This document shows, in pieces, positions 52,211-60,227 of a DNA stretch of 64,000 nucleotides (position 1 is its first letter; every line of letters starts with the position of its first letter). The notes beneath the pieces were generated by a model. The model was not told the DNA's origin. It saw only the letters and a program-made list of their open reading frames with translations, and did not search any database. The stretch comes from Microbacterium hominis NBRC 15708. GTDB taxonomy: Bacteria; Actinomycetota; Actinomycetes; Actinomycetales; Microbacteriaceae. The DNA lies in contig NZ_BCWI01000018.1 in NCBI RefSeq assembly GCF_001592125.1, positions 1-64,000 of the forward strand. Reading direction: 5' to 3'. The translations under genes were made by a program, and so were the position numbers.

Positions 52211-53667
52211 GATGTCGCTCCTTCGCGCACGTCGTCACCGGCGAACGCGCCGGCACGGTGACCGGCACCGGCCAGCAGTTCCACGCCGGGCCGGGCCCGC
52301 GCATCGTCATCGCCGGCGCGGTACACGACGGTACCGCCGACGAGCGTCGCGACGACCCCGCCGCGCAGCTCGCGGCCGTCCCACGGCGACAGCTTGTGCC
52401 GGTACAGCAGCCGCTGTGCGTCGACCGTCCACGACCGCTCCGGGGCGAACACGGTGAGGTTCGCCCGCGCGCCCGGCGCGATGACGCCGAGTCCCGGCAT
52501 CCCGGCGATGCGCGCCGGCCCGGTCGTGAACAGCGGCAGCAGGCGCTCCAACGGGATGCCGCGGCGCGCCGCCGCGGTCCAGACGCTCGCGAAGCCCGTC
52601 TGCACGCCGGCGATGCCGCCCCAGGCGAGGCCGAAGTCGCCGCCGCCCGCGGTCTTGAGGGCGAGCGTCGCGGGCGAGTGGTCGCTGACGATCGCGTCGA
52701 TCGTGCCGTCGACGACGCCTTCCCACAGCAGGTCCTGGTTGACCCGGTCGCGGATCGGCGGGCAGCACTTGAACGCGCTCGCCCCGTCGGGCACCTCTTC
52801 GGCCGACAGCGTGAGGTAGTGCGGGCACGTCTCGATCGTGAGGCGGATGCCCTCCGCCTTCGCGGCGCGGATCAGGTCGAGCGCGTGCCCGTCGGCGACG
52901 TGGACGATGTGCGCACGGCCGCCGGTGGCCCGGGCCGCGTCGATCACCGCCGCGATCGCGGCCTCCTCGCTGACGGGCGGACGGCTGCGCAGGAACGCGT
53001 CATAGTGACGACCGAGCTCTCCGTCGGGTCCCGCCCCGACCTCGACGGCGGCCTCGTGCAGGTGGGCCTCGTCCTCCGCGTGGGCGATCAGCAGGCCGTC
53101 GAAGGCGGCGAGCTCGGTCAGCGCGGCGCGCAGGCCCGCGCCGTCGAGGTGTCCGAACTCGTCGATGCCGCTCGGCACGAGGAAGCACTTGAAGCCGACG
53201 ACGCCGGCATCGGCCAGCTCACGCAGGCTGCCGAGGTTCTCGGGGACCGCGCCGCCCCAGTAGCCCACGTCCACAGCGAGCTTTCCGCCCGCGGCGGCCC
53301 GCTTCGCGGCGAGCGCCGCGGGCGTGGTGGTCACCGGCACCGAGTTCAGCGGCATGTCGAACAGGGTCGTGATGCCGCCGGCGGCCGCGGCGGCGGTGCC
53401 CGTCGCGAAGCCCTCCCAGTCGGTGCGGCCCGGCTCGTCCAGGTGCACGTGCGAGTCGACGAGGCCCGGCAGCAGCACCTCGTCGGGAGCGAGCACCACG
53501 ACCTCGGCGGATGCCGCGGCATCCGCGTCGTCGAGCCCGTCGAGACCGCCGAGCGCGTCGAGACCGCCCACCTCTGCGATCACCCCGTCGACGATGCGCA
53601 CCTGCGCGGGGCGGAACCCTCCGTCGATCCACGCGCGCTCGGCCCGGATCACCCTCTCCTCTGCCAC
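52207..53667 (-). CDS. allB: Allantoinase
   Basis: 486-residue cyclic amidohydrolase that opens allantoin to allantoate. Metal ligands are visible: HVHLDEPGRTDWEGF near 70, the bridging Lys in GFKCFLVPSG near 165, HAEDEAHLHEAA near 205 and HIVHVADGH near 262, then DHSPA near 330. This pattern is shared with dihydropyrimidinase; length, EPGRTDWEG and context favour AllB. GTG 53667 has a GAGAGAGG-type site. The gene contains the 16-bp palindrome GGATGCCGCGGCATCC (53509-53524). It heads the allB-fmdA(-amidase-pucG-allC) block. Confidence 0.93.
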   Translation of the reverse strand: MAEERVIRAERAWIDGGFRPAQVRIVDGVIAEVGGLDALGGLDGLDDADAAASAEVVVLAPDEVLLPGLVDSHVHLDEPGRTDWEGFATGTAAAAAGGITTLFDMPLNSVPVTTTPAALAAKRAAAGGKLAVDVGYWGGAVPENLGSLRELADAGVVGFKCFLVPSGIDEFGHLDGAGLRAALTELAAFDGLLIAHAEDEAHLHEAAVEVGAGPDGELGRHYDAFLRSRPPVSEEAAIAAVIDAARATGGRAHIVHVADGHALDLIRAAKAEGIRLTIETCPHYLTLSAEEVPDGASAFKCCPPIRDRVNQDLLWEGVVDGTIDAIVSDHSPATLALKTAGGGDFGLAWGGIAGVQTGFASVWTAAARRGIPLERLLPLFTTGPARIAGMPGLGVIAPGARANLTVFAPERSWTVDAQRLLYRHKLSPWDGRELRGGVVATLVGGTVVYRAGDDDARARPGVELLAGAGHRAGAFAGDDVREGATS

Positions 53668-53711
53668 GGCGCCGCCTCTCTCGGGAATGGGTCCGACGCT
53701 AGCGAGGCGTC

Positions 53712-53727
53712 GTTTCGCGGGTGTTTC
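53712..53727. promoter_or_regulatory. GAAACAC-CCG-CGAAAC operator candidate upstream of allB
   Basis: On the minus strand GAAACACCCGCGAAAC, differing from the xdh motif only in the two central bases. Confidence 0.6.
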
Positions 53728-53752
53728 CGCCCGGACGCGCCGGGCTCGAGTG

Positions 53753-53768
53753 TGAAGCTATAGCTTCA
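53753..53768. promoter_or_regulatory. Perfect palindrome TGAAGCTATAGCTTCA
   Basis: 16-bp perfect palindrome; its TGAAG half-site recurs in the inverted repeat 35 bases further on. Likely operator of the XRE-cupin protein. Confidence 0.6.
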
Positions 53769-53802
53769 TCTTCGCGGCAGGATGTCTCCCGTGTAACGAG
53801 CA

Positions 53803-53822
53803 TGTGAAGTCGCCCCTTCACA
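53803..53822. promoter_or_regulatory. Inverted repeat TGTGAAG-N6-CTTCACA
   Basis: Seven-base perfect arms with TGAAG half-sites as in the neighbouring palindrome. Confidence 0.55.
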
Positions 53823-53878
53823 GATGACGAATCCGGGTCGAATCCCCGGCACCGGGCCGACGGGATGCCGCCGCCCGC

Positions 53879-53884
53879 TACGCT
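53879..53884 (+). promoter_or_regulatory. Leaderless -10 box of the XRE-uraD-uraH operon
   Basis: TACGCT seven bases before ATG 53892. Confidence 0.45.
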
Positions 53885-53891
53885 CTCGACC

Positions 53892-54536
53892 ATGAGCCGC
53901 CTGTCTGCCGTCGACGCGTCGCGCACCGCCGCGCCCGCGGACGCCGCTGATCGCGCGGCCGCCGGAGACGGCGACGGCGTGGGCGAGCGCCTGCGCGCGC
54001 TGCGGATCGCCCGCGGCATGTCGGCGCGCGACCTCGCGAGACGGCTCGGCATCTCGCCCAGCGCCGTCTCGCAGATCGAGCGGGGCGTCATGCGGCCGAG
54101 CGTGTCGCGCCTGATCGCCATCACCGACGAGCTCGACGTGCCGTTGACGTCGGTGTTCGACCCCTCCGGCGCACCGGCCCAGACGGGCGCGACGAGCTTC
54201 GGGCTGCGCCGCGCCGCCCACGACACGGCGATCCTCCTCGACGACGGCGTCGCCTTCCGCCGCATCTCCCCGGTCGCGACGCCCGGGGTGGACTACTTCG
54301 AGTCGACCTATCCGCCGGGGGCGACGGCGCACGGCGAGGGCGGACTGTTCCGCCACGAGGGCTACGAGATCGGCACGGTCGTCTCGGGCGAGCTGACCGT
54401 CGACTTCGACGACGAGCGCGTGGTCCTGCGCGCCGGGGACGCGATCAGCTATCCGTGCTCGCGTCCGCATCGACTGCACAACACGTCCTCCGAGCCGGCC
54501 GTCGCCCGCTGGCTCATCGTCCACGGAGCCCACTGA
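53892..54536 (+). CDS. XRE-family regulator with C-terminal cupin sensor
   Basis: 214-residue regulator: Cro/C1-type HTH (LRALRIARGMSARDLARRLGISPSAVSQIERGVMRPS) at about 35-70 and a small beta-barrel cupin (HEGYEIGTVVSGELTVDFDDERVVLRAGDAISYPCSRPHRL) at about 150-210 that probably binds a pathway intermediate or metal. It is the only transcription factor inside the purine island and heads the uraD-uraH operon, divergent from allB, so it is the prime candidate for pathway control. Palindromes with TGAAG half-sites just upstream are likely its sites. Confidence 0.9.
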   Translation: MSRLSAVDASRTAAPADAADRAAAGDGDGVGERLRALRIARGMSARDLARRLGISPSAVSQIERGVMRPSVSRLIAITDELDVPLTSVFDPSGAPAQTGATSFGLRRAAHDTAILLDDGVAFRRISPVATPGVDYFESTYPPGATAHGEGGLFRHEGYEIGTVVSGELTVDFDDERVVLRAGDAISYPCSRPHRLHNTSSEPAVARWLIVHGAH

Positions 54537-54537
54537 C

Positions 54538-55044
54538 ATGACCGACGTCCTCGCCCTCCCCGACTTCGACGCCCTCGACCCGGATGCCGCGGCATCCCTC
54601 GTGCGCGTCTGGGCCGCCGTGCCCGCGTGGATCGACGCGGTCGTCGCGGGACGCCCCTACGGCACGCGGGCTGCGCTGGCCGCGCGCGCGGACGAGCTCG
54701 CGCGCGCCTGGACGCGCGCCGACTTGGACGGCGCGCTCGCCCACCACCCGCGCATCGGCGACAGACCGCAGGGCGCGAGCGCCGAGGCGCACGCCTCGCG
54801 TCACGAGCAGGCCTCGATGTCGACGGCGGAGGCCGCGACGGCCGCCGCGATCGCGGCCGGCAACGCCGCGTACGAGGAGCGCTTCGGCCGGGTGTTCCTC
54901 ATTCGCGCCGCGGGTCGCAGCCCCGAAGAGATGCGCGCGGAGCTCGAGCGACGGCTGCACAACGACGACGAGACCGAGACCGCGGAGGCGCTCGACCAGC
55001 TGCGCCAGATCGCGCTGCGACGACTGGAGGCGACGATCGCATGA
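54538..55044 (+). CDS. uraD: OHCU decarboxylase
   Basis: 168-residue enzyme that decarboxylates 2-oxo-4-hydroxy-4-carboxy-5-ureidoimidazoline to (S)-allantoin. It carries the catalytic-His motif LAHHPRIGDRP near 63-73 and SRHEQASMS near 83. It begins two bases after the XRE stop and overlaps uraH by four bases (ATGA). The palindrome GGATGCCGCGGCATCC is in its 5' end (54582-54597), encoding DAAAS. Confidence 0.93.
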   Translation: MTDVLALPDFDALDPDAAASLVRVWAAVPAWIDAVVAGRPYGTRAALAARADELARAWTRADLDGALAHHPRIGDRPQGASAEAHASRHEQASMSTAEAATAAAIAAGNAAYEERFGRVFLIRAAGRSPEEMRAELERRLHNDDETETAEALDQLRQIALRRLEATIA

Positions 55045-55361
55045 GCCACGTGACCACGCATGTGCTGGACGGGGCCGCCGGGACCGCGGCATCCGGCGTC
55101 GAGGTGACCCTCGTCGACGCGGACGGCGTCGCCCTCGCCGCCGGGAGCACGGGCGTCGACGGCCGCCTCGCCCTCGGCCCGGAGGAGCTTCCCGCCGGCA
55201 CGTACGCGCTCGTGTTCCAGACCGGGGCGTACTTCGCGGCGCGCGACACCGCGACCTTCTACCCCTCGGTCACCGTGACCTTCGCGGTCGCCGACGGCCG
55301 GCACCACCACGTGCCGTTGCTGCTGAGCCCCTTCGCCTACTCCACCTACCGCGGCACCTGA
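55041..55361 (+). CDS. uraH: 5-hydroxyisourate hydrolase
   Basis: 106-residue transthyretin-related protein that opens 5-hydroxyisourate to OHCU. It has the N-terminal HVLD motif (SHVTTHVLDGAAG) and the C-terminal signature YSTYRGT (usually YRGS; here Thr is last), with the active-site His-rich strand DGRHHHVPLLLSPFAYSTYRG. No periplasmic signal is present, so it acts in the cytoplasm with UraD and HpxO. Confidence 0.93.
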   Translation: MSHVTTHVLDGAAGTAASGVEVTLVDADGVALAAGSTGVDGRLALGPEELPAGTYALVFQTGAYFAARDTATFYPSVTVTFAVADGRHHHVPLLLSPFAYSTYRGT

Positions 55362-55444
55362 TCCGCTCCGGCTCCGGCGGACCGCCCCGGGCGCGGGATG
55401 CCGCGCGGTTACCCGGGGGAAACGTCGCGGTGACACGGCATCCG

Positions 55445-55450
55445 TAACGT
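55445..55450 (+). promoter_or_regulatory. Leaderless -10 box of hpxO
   Basis: TAACGT seven bases before ATG 55458; it favours this ATG over the in-frame GTG at 55449, which overlaps the box. Confidence 0.5.
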
Positions 55451-55457
55451 GACGGAC

Positions 55458-56648
55458 ATGAAGGTGATCGTCGTCGGAGCCGGTGTCGGGGGAACGAGCG
55501 CGGGGATCGCGCTGCAGAGACTCGGGCACGAGGTCGTCATCTACGACCAGATGCGCGAGAACCGGCCCGTGGGCGCGGCGCTGTCGCTGTGGCCCAACGG
55601 CGTGAAGGTGCTCAACTGGCTCGGACTCGGCGAGGAGGTCGCAGCTCTCGGCGGCGACATGGCCGACATGGTCTACCTCGACGGGCACACCGGCGAGACG
55701 ATGTGCGACTTCTCGCTCGCGCCCGTCACGGCCCAGACCGGGCAGAAGCCCTACCCCGTCGCGCGCGCCGACCTGCAGGCGCTGCTGATGGAGCGGTTCG
55801 GCCTCGACGGCATCCACCTCGGCAAGCGACTGACCGACGTCTCCGACGACGGCACGACCGTGACCGCGACGTTCGCCGACGGCACCACCGACACGGCCGA
55901 CATGCTCATCGGGGCCGACGGCGCGCGCTCGATCGTGCGCGCCTACGTGCAGCCCGACGGGGCGCCGCCGATCGAGCGGGAGTACTCGGGATACACGAAC
56001 CTCAACGGGCTCGTGCCGGTGTCGGAGACCATCGGGCGCGCCACCGCCTGGACGACCTACGTCGCCGAGGGCAAGCGCGCCGCCGTCATGCCGATCGCGG
56101 GCGACCGCTTCTACTTCTGGTTCGACATCCCGCAGCCGTCGGGTCTCCCCTACGAGCGGGGCGACCTCACCCCTCTGCTCGAGGCCTTCGGCGATTGGGC
56201 GCCCGGCGTGCAGGAGCTGCTCTCCGCGATCGACCCCGCGACCTCGCTCAACCGCGTGGAGATCTGGGACATCACCCCGTTCGACACCTGGACGAAGGGG
56301 CGGGTCGCCATCCTCGGGGATGCCGCGCACAACACCGCCCCCGACATCGGCCAGGGAGCGTGCTCGGCGCTCGAGGACGCGTTCGCCCTCGGCATCGCGT
56401 TCGCCACCAACACGCTCGACGTCGCCGACACCCTCCGCCGCTACGCCGCGATGCGGGTCGAGCGGGCGGGCGAGCTCGTGCTGCGGGCACGCAAGCGCGG
56501 GTGGGAGACGCACGCCTTCGACCCCGCCGTGACCGACGCCTGGTACGAGAGCCTGCGCGGCACCGACGGCGCCGGCATCATCCGCGGCATCGTCGGCAAC
56601 ATCGAGGACAGCCCCGTCAACCTCGGCGGCGGGTTGCTGCTCGGCTGA
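55458..56648 (+). CDS. hpxO: FAD-dependent urate hydroxylase (HpxO type)
   Basis: 396-residue flavin monooxygenase that oxidises urate to 5-hydroxyisourate with NADH and O2, the step UraH and UraD follow. Group A flavoprotein marks are GAGVGGTSAG (residues 7-16), the DG-type motif GADGARSIVR near 152 and GDAAHNTAPDIGQGACSALEDA near 283. The sequence RPVGAALSLWPNGVKVLNWLGLG and the setting next to uraDH agree with HpxO rather than salicylate hydroxylase. No cofactor-free uricase gene is present in the island, so HpxO appears to be its substitute. Confidence 0.9.
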   Translation: MKVIVVGAGVGGTSAGIALQRLGHEVVIYDQMRENRPVGAALSLWPNGVKVLNWLGLGEEVAALGGDMADMVYLDGHTGETMCDFSLAPVTAQTGQKPYPVARADLQALLMERFGLDGIHLGKRLTDVSDDGTTVTATFADGTTDTADMLIGADGARSIVRAYVQPDGAPPIEREYSGYTNLNGLVPVSETIGRATAWTTYVAEGKRAAVMPIAGDRFYFWFDIPQPSGLPYERGDLTPLLEAFGDWAPGVQELLSAIDPATSLNRVEIWDITPFDTWTKGRVAILGDAAHNTAPDIGQGACSALEDAFALGIAFATNTLDVADTLRRYAAMRVERAGELVLRARKRGWETHAFDPAVTDAWYESLRGTDGAGIIRGIVGNIEDSPVNLGGGLLLG

Positions 56649-56696
56649 GCGGGTCGCTGGGGGCGGGTGGGGCCGGGGCCGGTGTTGCCCCTCCCG

Positions 56697-56777
56697 ACCG
56701 AACTGCAAGGGATGCCGCGCGACACGCCGCCGTGCAGGGGCACCCGCGCGGGGTGTCGCGGCTGCGACCTTGCAGTT
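56697..56777. repeat. Palindromic element B1 (AACTGCAAGG family)
   Basis: 81 bp, ACCGAACTGCAAGG to CCTTGCAGTT, with an inner GCGACACGCCG / GGTGTCGC stem; subfamily B differs from A in the loop. Confidence 0.85.
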
Positions 56778-56861
56778 GCGCATGTTGGTGGGCGACGGAA
56801 GGGCGACGGCCGGGCGGCGGCATCCGCTCGATGCGGCGGCATCCGCCATCACCCTCTCCCG

Positions 56862-56942
56862 ACCGAACTGCAAGGGATGCCGCGCGACACGCCGCCGTGC
56901 AGGGCCACCCGCGCGGGGTGCCGCCGCTGGGGCCTTGCAGTT
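56862..56942. repeat. Palindromic element B2
   Basis: 81-bp copy of B1 with a few substitutions in the right inner stem (GGGTGCCGCCGC). Confidence 0.85.
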
Positions 56943-57077
56943 GCGCATGTTGGCGGGCGGCGGGGTGGGGCGGGGCGGGGCGGACCCAGTCTGAGTGGTT
57001 CGCAGGCGCCGAGGACGCGAACGAGTCACCGACCGGTCGTGCCGCGGCATCCGGGCTCACCCGCGGCATCCGCCTCG

Positions 57078-57158
57078 ACCGAACTGCAAGGGATGCCGCG
57101 CGACACGCCGCCGCGCAGGGCCACCGGCGCGGGGTGTCGCGGCTGCGGCCTTGCAGTT
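57078..57158. repeat. Palindromic element B3
   Basis: 81-bp copy, 33 bases beyond the stop of the ParA-like gene. Confidence 0.85.
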
Positions 57159-57190
57159 GCGCACGCAGCGCGCCGCAGCGCGCGGAGGGG

Positions 57191-58653
57191 TCAGAGGCGG
57201 CGGGCGATGGAGGCCGCGACGGTGAGCCACGCGTCGCGGCTCTCGGGCGAGAGCGCGTCGAAGTCGATCGGGCCGCCGTCGACCAGGGCGGCGTCGAACG
57301 GCACGTGCACGACCTCGGCGGTCACCTGCGCGAAGTGGCGCTCGAGGCGGTCGGCGAGCTTGCGGTCGGGCTTCGCAGACGGGGCGGCGAGGATCGTCAC
57401 CGCCTCGTCGATCTTGTGATCGAAGCCCTTCTCGCGCAGGCCGTCGAGGAGCCACGCGGCGCTGGCCGCCGTGTCCTCGCGCACGGTCGAGACGATGACG
57501 AGCTGGTCGGCGGCGGCGACGGCCGCGACCCAGTTCGACGCGCGCATGTTGTTGCCGGTGTCGACGATCAGCAGGCGGTAGTAGCGCGACAGCACGTCGT
57601 GCAGGCGATCGAATCCGGCGGCGTCGATGGTCGAGGATGCCGCGGCATCCTCGTCGGACGCCAGCACATCGAACCGCGCGTCGACCTGCGTGCGCACGTA
57701 GGTGTCGAGGGCGGCGAGGCTGGCACGGTCGGGCGTCGTGAAGCGGTCGAGGTCGTCGAGCAGGTCGACGGCCGTGCGGTGGTGGGGGGCGTGCTGCGCG
57801 CGCCAGCCGAGCGTGCCCCGGGTCTCGTTGTTGTCCCACGCGAGGGTCGCACCGCCGCGCTGGGTGCCGAAGGTGGCGGCGAGCAGCAGCGTCGACGTCG
57901 TCTTGTGCGCACCGCCCTTGGGGTTGAGGACGACGATCGTGCGCGGCGCGTCGAGCCGTCGCTGCACGAGGCGCTCGCGATCCAGCCGCGACTGCTCCGC
58001 CTTTCCGGGCCGCGGGGAGATCGCACCGCCGGTCAGACGCCGGATCGCGCCGCGCCAGCCCTCGGTCGCACGCGGCCGCGCCCGATCGGCTCGGGAGTTG
58101 AGCAGGTCGTCGACCGTCGGCGTCGCGCGCTGCGCTGAGCGCCCTCCCGCCGCGTCGCACCGCTGCGCAGCGGTCCGTCGACCGTCGCCGTCGCAACGGC
58201 GGTCGTCGCCGACGTCGCCGGGGCGGCGGCCACGGGCTCCGCGGCGGTCTCCGCCGTAACCGACTCCGCGACCGCGGCAGCGGCCGTCGACAGCGGCACC
58301 GCCGAGATGGGGGCGGCGACCGAGGATGCCGCGACGGAGGAGACGTCCTCGGCCCCGGGGGTCGCGGCCGGAGCGGAAACCGAAGCCGCAGCCGCCGGAG
58401 TGGAAACCACAGCCGGGGCCGTGGCCTCCGTGAAGCTGCCGTCGGGGCTGACGACGAGCGCCCACCGCGTGGCGCCGTCGACGACGGTGGCGGTCACCGG
58501 CTCGCCGGCCGACGCGGCCATCAGGCGGATGGACTCCACGATGCGACTGCGCAGCCCTTCCTGCGTCGAGGCGAAGACCTCGTCGACCTCACCGGCGAGA
58601 TGGATCTCGGCGGCGGTCTGCGAGGTGACGAGGACGGTCGGTTCGTAGGTCAC
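57191..58653 (-). pseudogene. MinD/ParA-like P-loop ATPase, frame-disrupted
   Basis: Cytoplasmic ATPase of the MinD/ParA group, probably for spatial or partition tasks. The N-terminal part (GTG 58653, VTYEPTVLVTSQTAAEIHLAGEV..., then an Ala/Val-rich linker) is in one frame. The ATPase part (TPTVDDLLNSRADR..., deviant Walker A LNPKGGAHKTT, LIVDTGNNM) is in another. The frames meet near 58115-58150, in a GCGC-rich stretch. Joined, the protein would be about 480 residues, normal for actinobacterial homologues with a long linker. It is either a real frameshift or a sequencing error. GATACT lies seven bases before the GTG. Confidence 0.75.
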
Positions 58654-58660
58654 GCCTACG

Positions 58661-58666
58661 AGTATC
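58661..58666 (-). promoter_or_regulatory. Leaderless -10 box of the ParA-like gene
   Basis: GATACT on the minus strand, seven bases before GTG 58653. Confidence 0.45.
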
Positions 58667-58702
58667 CCATCGACGCCCGCACAACACCCGGGAAGGGGGC
58701 TC

Positions 58703-60184
58703 TCACGCCCCGGCGAGCAGCTCGTCGACGGTGCGTCGCCAGTCGGCATCCCCGTCGGTCGCCGTCAGCGTGAAGCTGCGCTCTGCGACGTCGAGCTCCA
58801 CGGTCACACGATGGAGGCCATGCTCCCACCGGAGCAGGCCACGGGTGTCGGCGAGGTCGGCCGTGAACGTGCCGTCGAAGGCGGGATGGGCCGCCCGCAG
58901 ACGCAGCAGCTCCCCCAGCGCCCGCACGACGGGGCGTTCGAGCTCGAGGTCGATCTCGTCGGCGGTGTAGTGGTGGCGGTTCACGTCGCGGCCGACCCCC
59001 GTCGCACGCAGCAGCTCGACGTCGTTGCGGCCCGCGAACAGTCCCACGTAGTACACCTGCGGGATGCCGGGCACCATGAGCTGGACGAGTCGGGCGAGCA
59101 GGTAGGCGCGGTCGTCGGCGCCCACGGCGTCGTAGTAGGTGCAGTTCACCTGGTACAGGTCGAGGTTGGATGCCGCGGCTCCCGTCGCGAGGCGACTCGT
59201 GCCGCCGCTCGCGTCGTGGATCGCCTCGACGAGCGCGTCGATCTGCGCCGGCGCGAGCAGCCCCGGGACCCCCGGCTTCAGGTCGCTCTCGCCCACGTCG
59301 ACGATGCCGATGCCGTCGTGCGTGTCGAGCACCGTGATCGTGTTGGCGGGGCGCACGTCGAGCCACTGCGCGAGGGGACGCAGGTCGTGCGCGTGCAGAG
59401 CGTGCAGCAGCAGCGGCGGCAGCGCGAAGTCGTAGACGTAGTCCACGCCGCGGGCGATGTCGATCTGCTGCGTGAAGTGGCCGTGCACCTCGAGCAGCAC
59501 CCGGATGCCGCGGTCGTGGGCGAGCTCGAGGATGCGCCGCGTGTACCGATCGGTGGATGCCGTCATGAAGCAGTCGGTGCCCGCTTCCTTACCCGTGTAG
59601 CCCACGGCATCCAGGCGCAGCATCGTGACACCGGCGGCGCCGAGCGCGTCGAGCACCGAGGTGAGGTAGTCCCAGGCGACCTCGGTGCGCAGGTCGATGT
59701 CGACCTGGTCGGCGGTGAAGGTCGTCCAGACGAGACGCTTGCGCCCGCCCAGCTCCATCACGGTGAACGGCAGGCCGGGCCGCGGGCGGTAGATGCGGGC
59801 CAGGTCGTCCTCGCGGGCGCCGTCCGGGAAGACGGCGTCGAGCGTGAGGAACATCGGCGCCCAGGGCGAGGCGTCGCCGCGACGGCGCACGTCCAGGAAG
59901 GCGTCGGAGTCGGCCGAGACGTGGTTGACGATCACGTCGCTCATCACGACGGCGTCGCCGCTGAGCGCGCGGACGTCGTCCCACGTGCCCAGCCGCGGAT
60001 CGATGCGGGTGTGGTCGCGGGGGTCGAAGCCCGCGTCGACGCCGTCGAACGGGGTGAAGTAGGGCAGGAGGTGGATGCCGCCGAACATCCCCGACAGTCG
60101 CGTGTCGAGCATCTCCTGCACGCCGGCGACGGTTCCGGCGAGGCGGTCGACGTAGGTGATCAGCTGCGGGGGCGTGCCGTTCAT
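58703..60184 (-). CDS. GH13_18 sucrose-phosphorylase-type enzyme
   Basis: 493-residue family GH13 subfamily 18 enzyme, cytoplasmic, expected to phosphorolyse sucrose (or a close glucoside such as glucosylglycerate or sucrose 6-phosphate) to glucose 1-phosphate. Marks are GGIHLLPYFTPFDGVDAGFDP, MSDVIVNHVSADS (region I), LRLDAVGYTGKEAGT with the nucleophile Asp (region II), LLEVHGHF with acid/base Glu (region III) and LDTHDGIG (region IV). ATG 60184 follows a purine-rich site. It is last in an operon with a sugar ABC importer and an esterase, 43 bases after the esterase stop, so the importer probably supplies its substrate. Confidence 0.9.
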   Translation of the reverse strand: MNGTPPQLITYVDRLAGTVAGVQEMLDTRLSGMFGGIHLLPYFTPFDGVDAGFDPRDHTRIDPRLGTWDDVRALSGDAVVMSDVIVNHVSADSDAFLDVRRRGDASPWAPMFLTLDAVFPDGAREDDLARIYRPRPGLPFTVMELGGRKRLVWTTFTADQVDIDLRTEVAWDYLTSVLDALGAAGVTMLRLDAVGYTGKEAGTDCFMTASTDRYTRRILELAHDRGIRVLLEVHGHFTQQIDIARGVDYVYDFALPPLLLHALHAHDLRPLAQWLDVRPANTITVLDTHDGIGIVDVGESDLKPGVPGLLAPAQIDALVEAIHDASGGTSRLATGAAASNLDLYQVNCTYYDAVGADDRAYLLARLVQLMVPGIPQVYYVGLFAGRNDVELLRATGVGRDVNRHHYTADEIDLELERPVVRALGELLRLRAAHPAFDGTFTADLADTRGLLRWEHGLHRVTVELDVAERSFTLTATDGDADWRRTVDELLAGA

Positions 60185-60227
60185 GACGGGGTTCTCTCTC
60201 TGGGTTCTCAGGTGGGATGCGGAGCGC

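Larger units (their letters stand above)
53668..53891. promoter_or_regulatory. Divergent control region of allB and the XRE-uraDH operon
   Basis: 224 bases with a GTTTCGCGGGTGTTTC double motif (53712-53727), a perfect 16-bp palindrome (53753-53768) and a TGTGAAG-N6-CTTCACA inverted repeat (53803-53822). This is a dense operator array for the local regulator. Confidence 0.6.
56649..57190. other. 542-base convergent intergenic region with three palindromic repeats
   Basis: No gene is seen. It contains three exact-length (81 bp) copies of the AACTGCAAGG palindrome, G-rich tracts near 56650-56690 and 56951-56985, and lies between the 3' ends of hpxO (plus) and the ParA-like gene (minus), like the region at 43723-44348. 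Confidence 0.85.
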
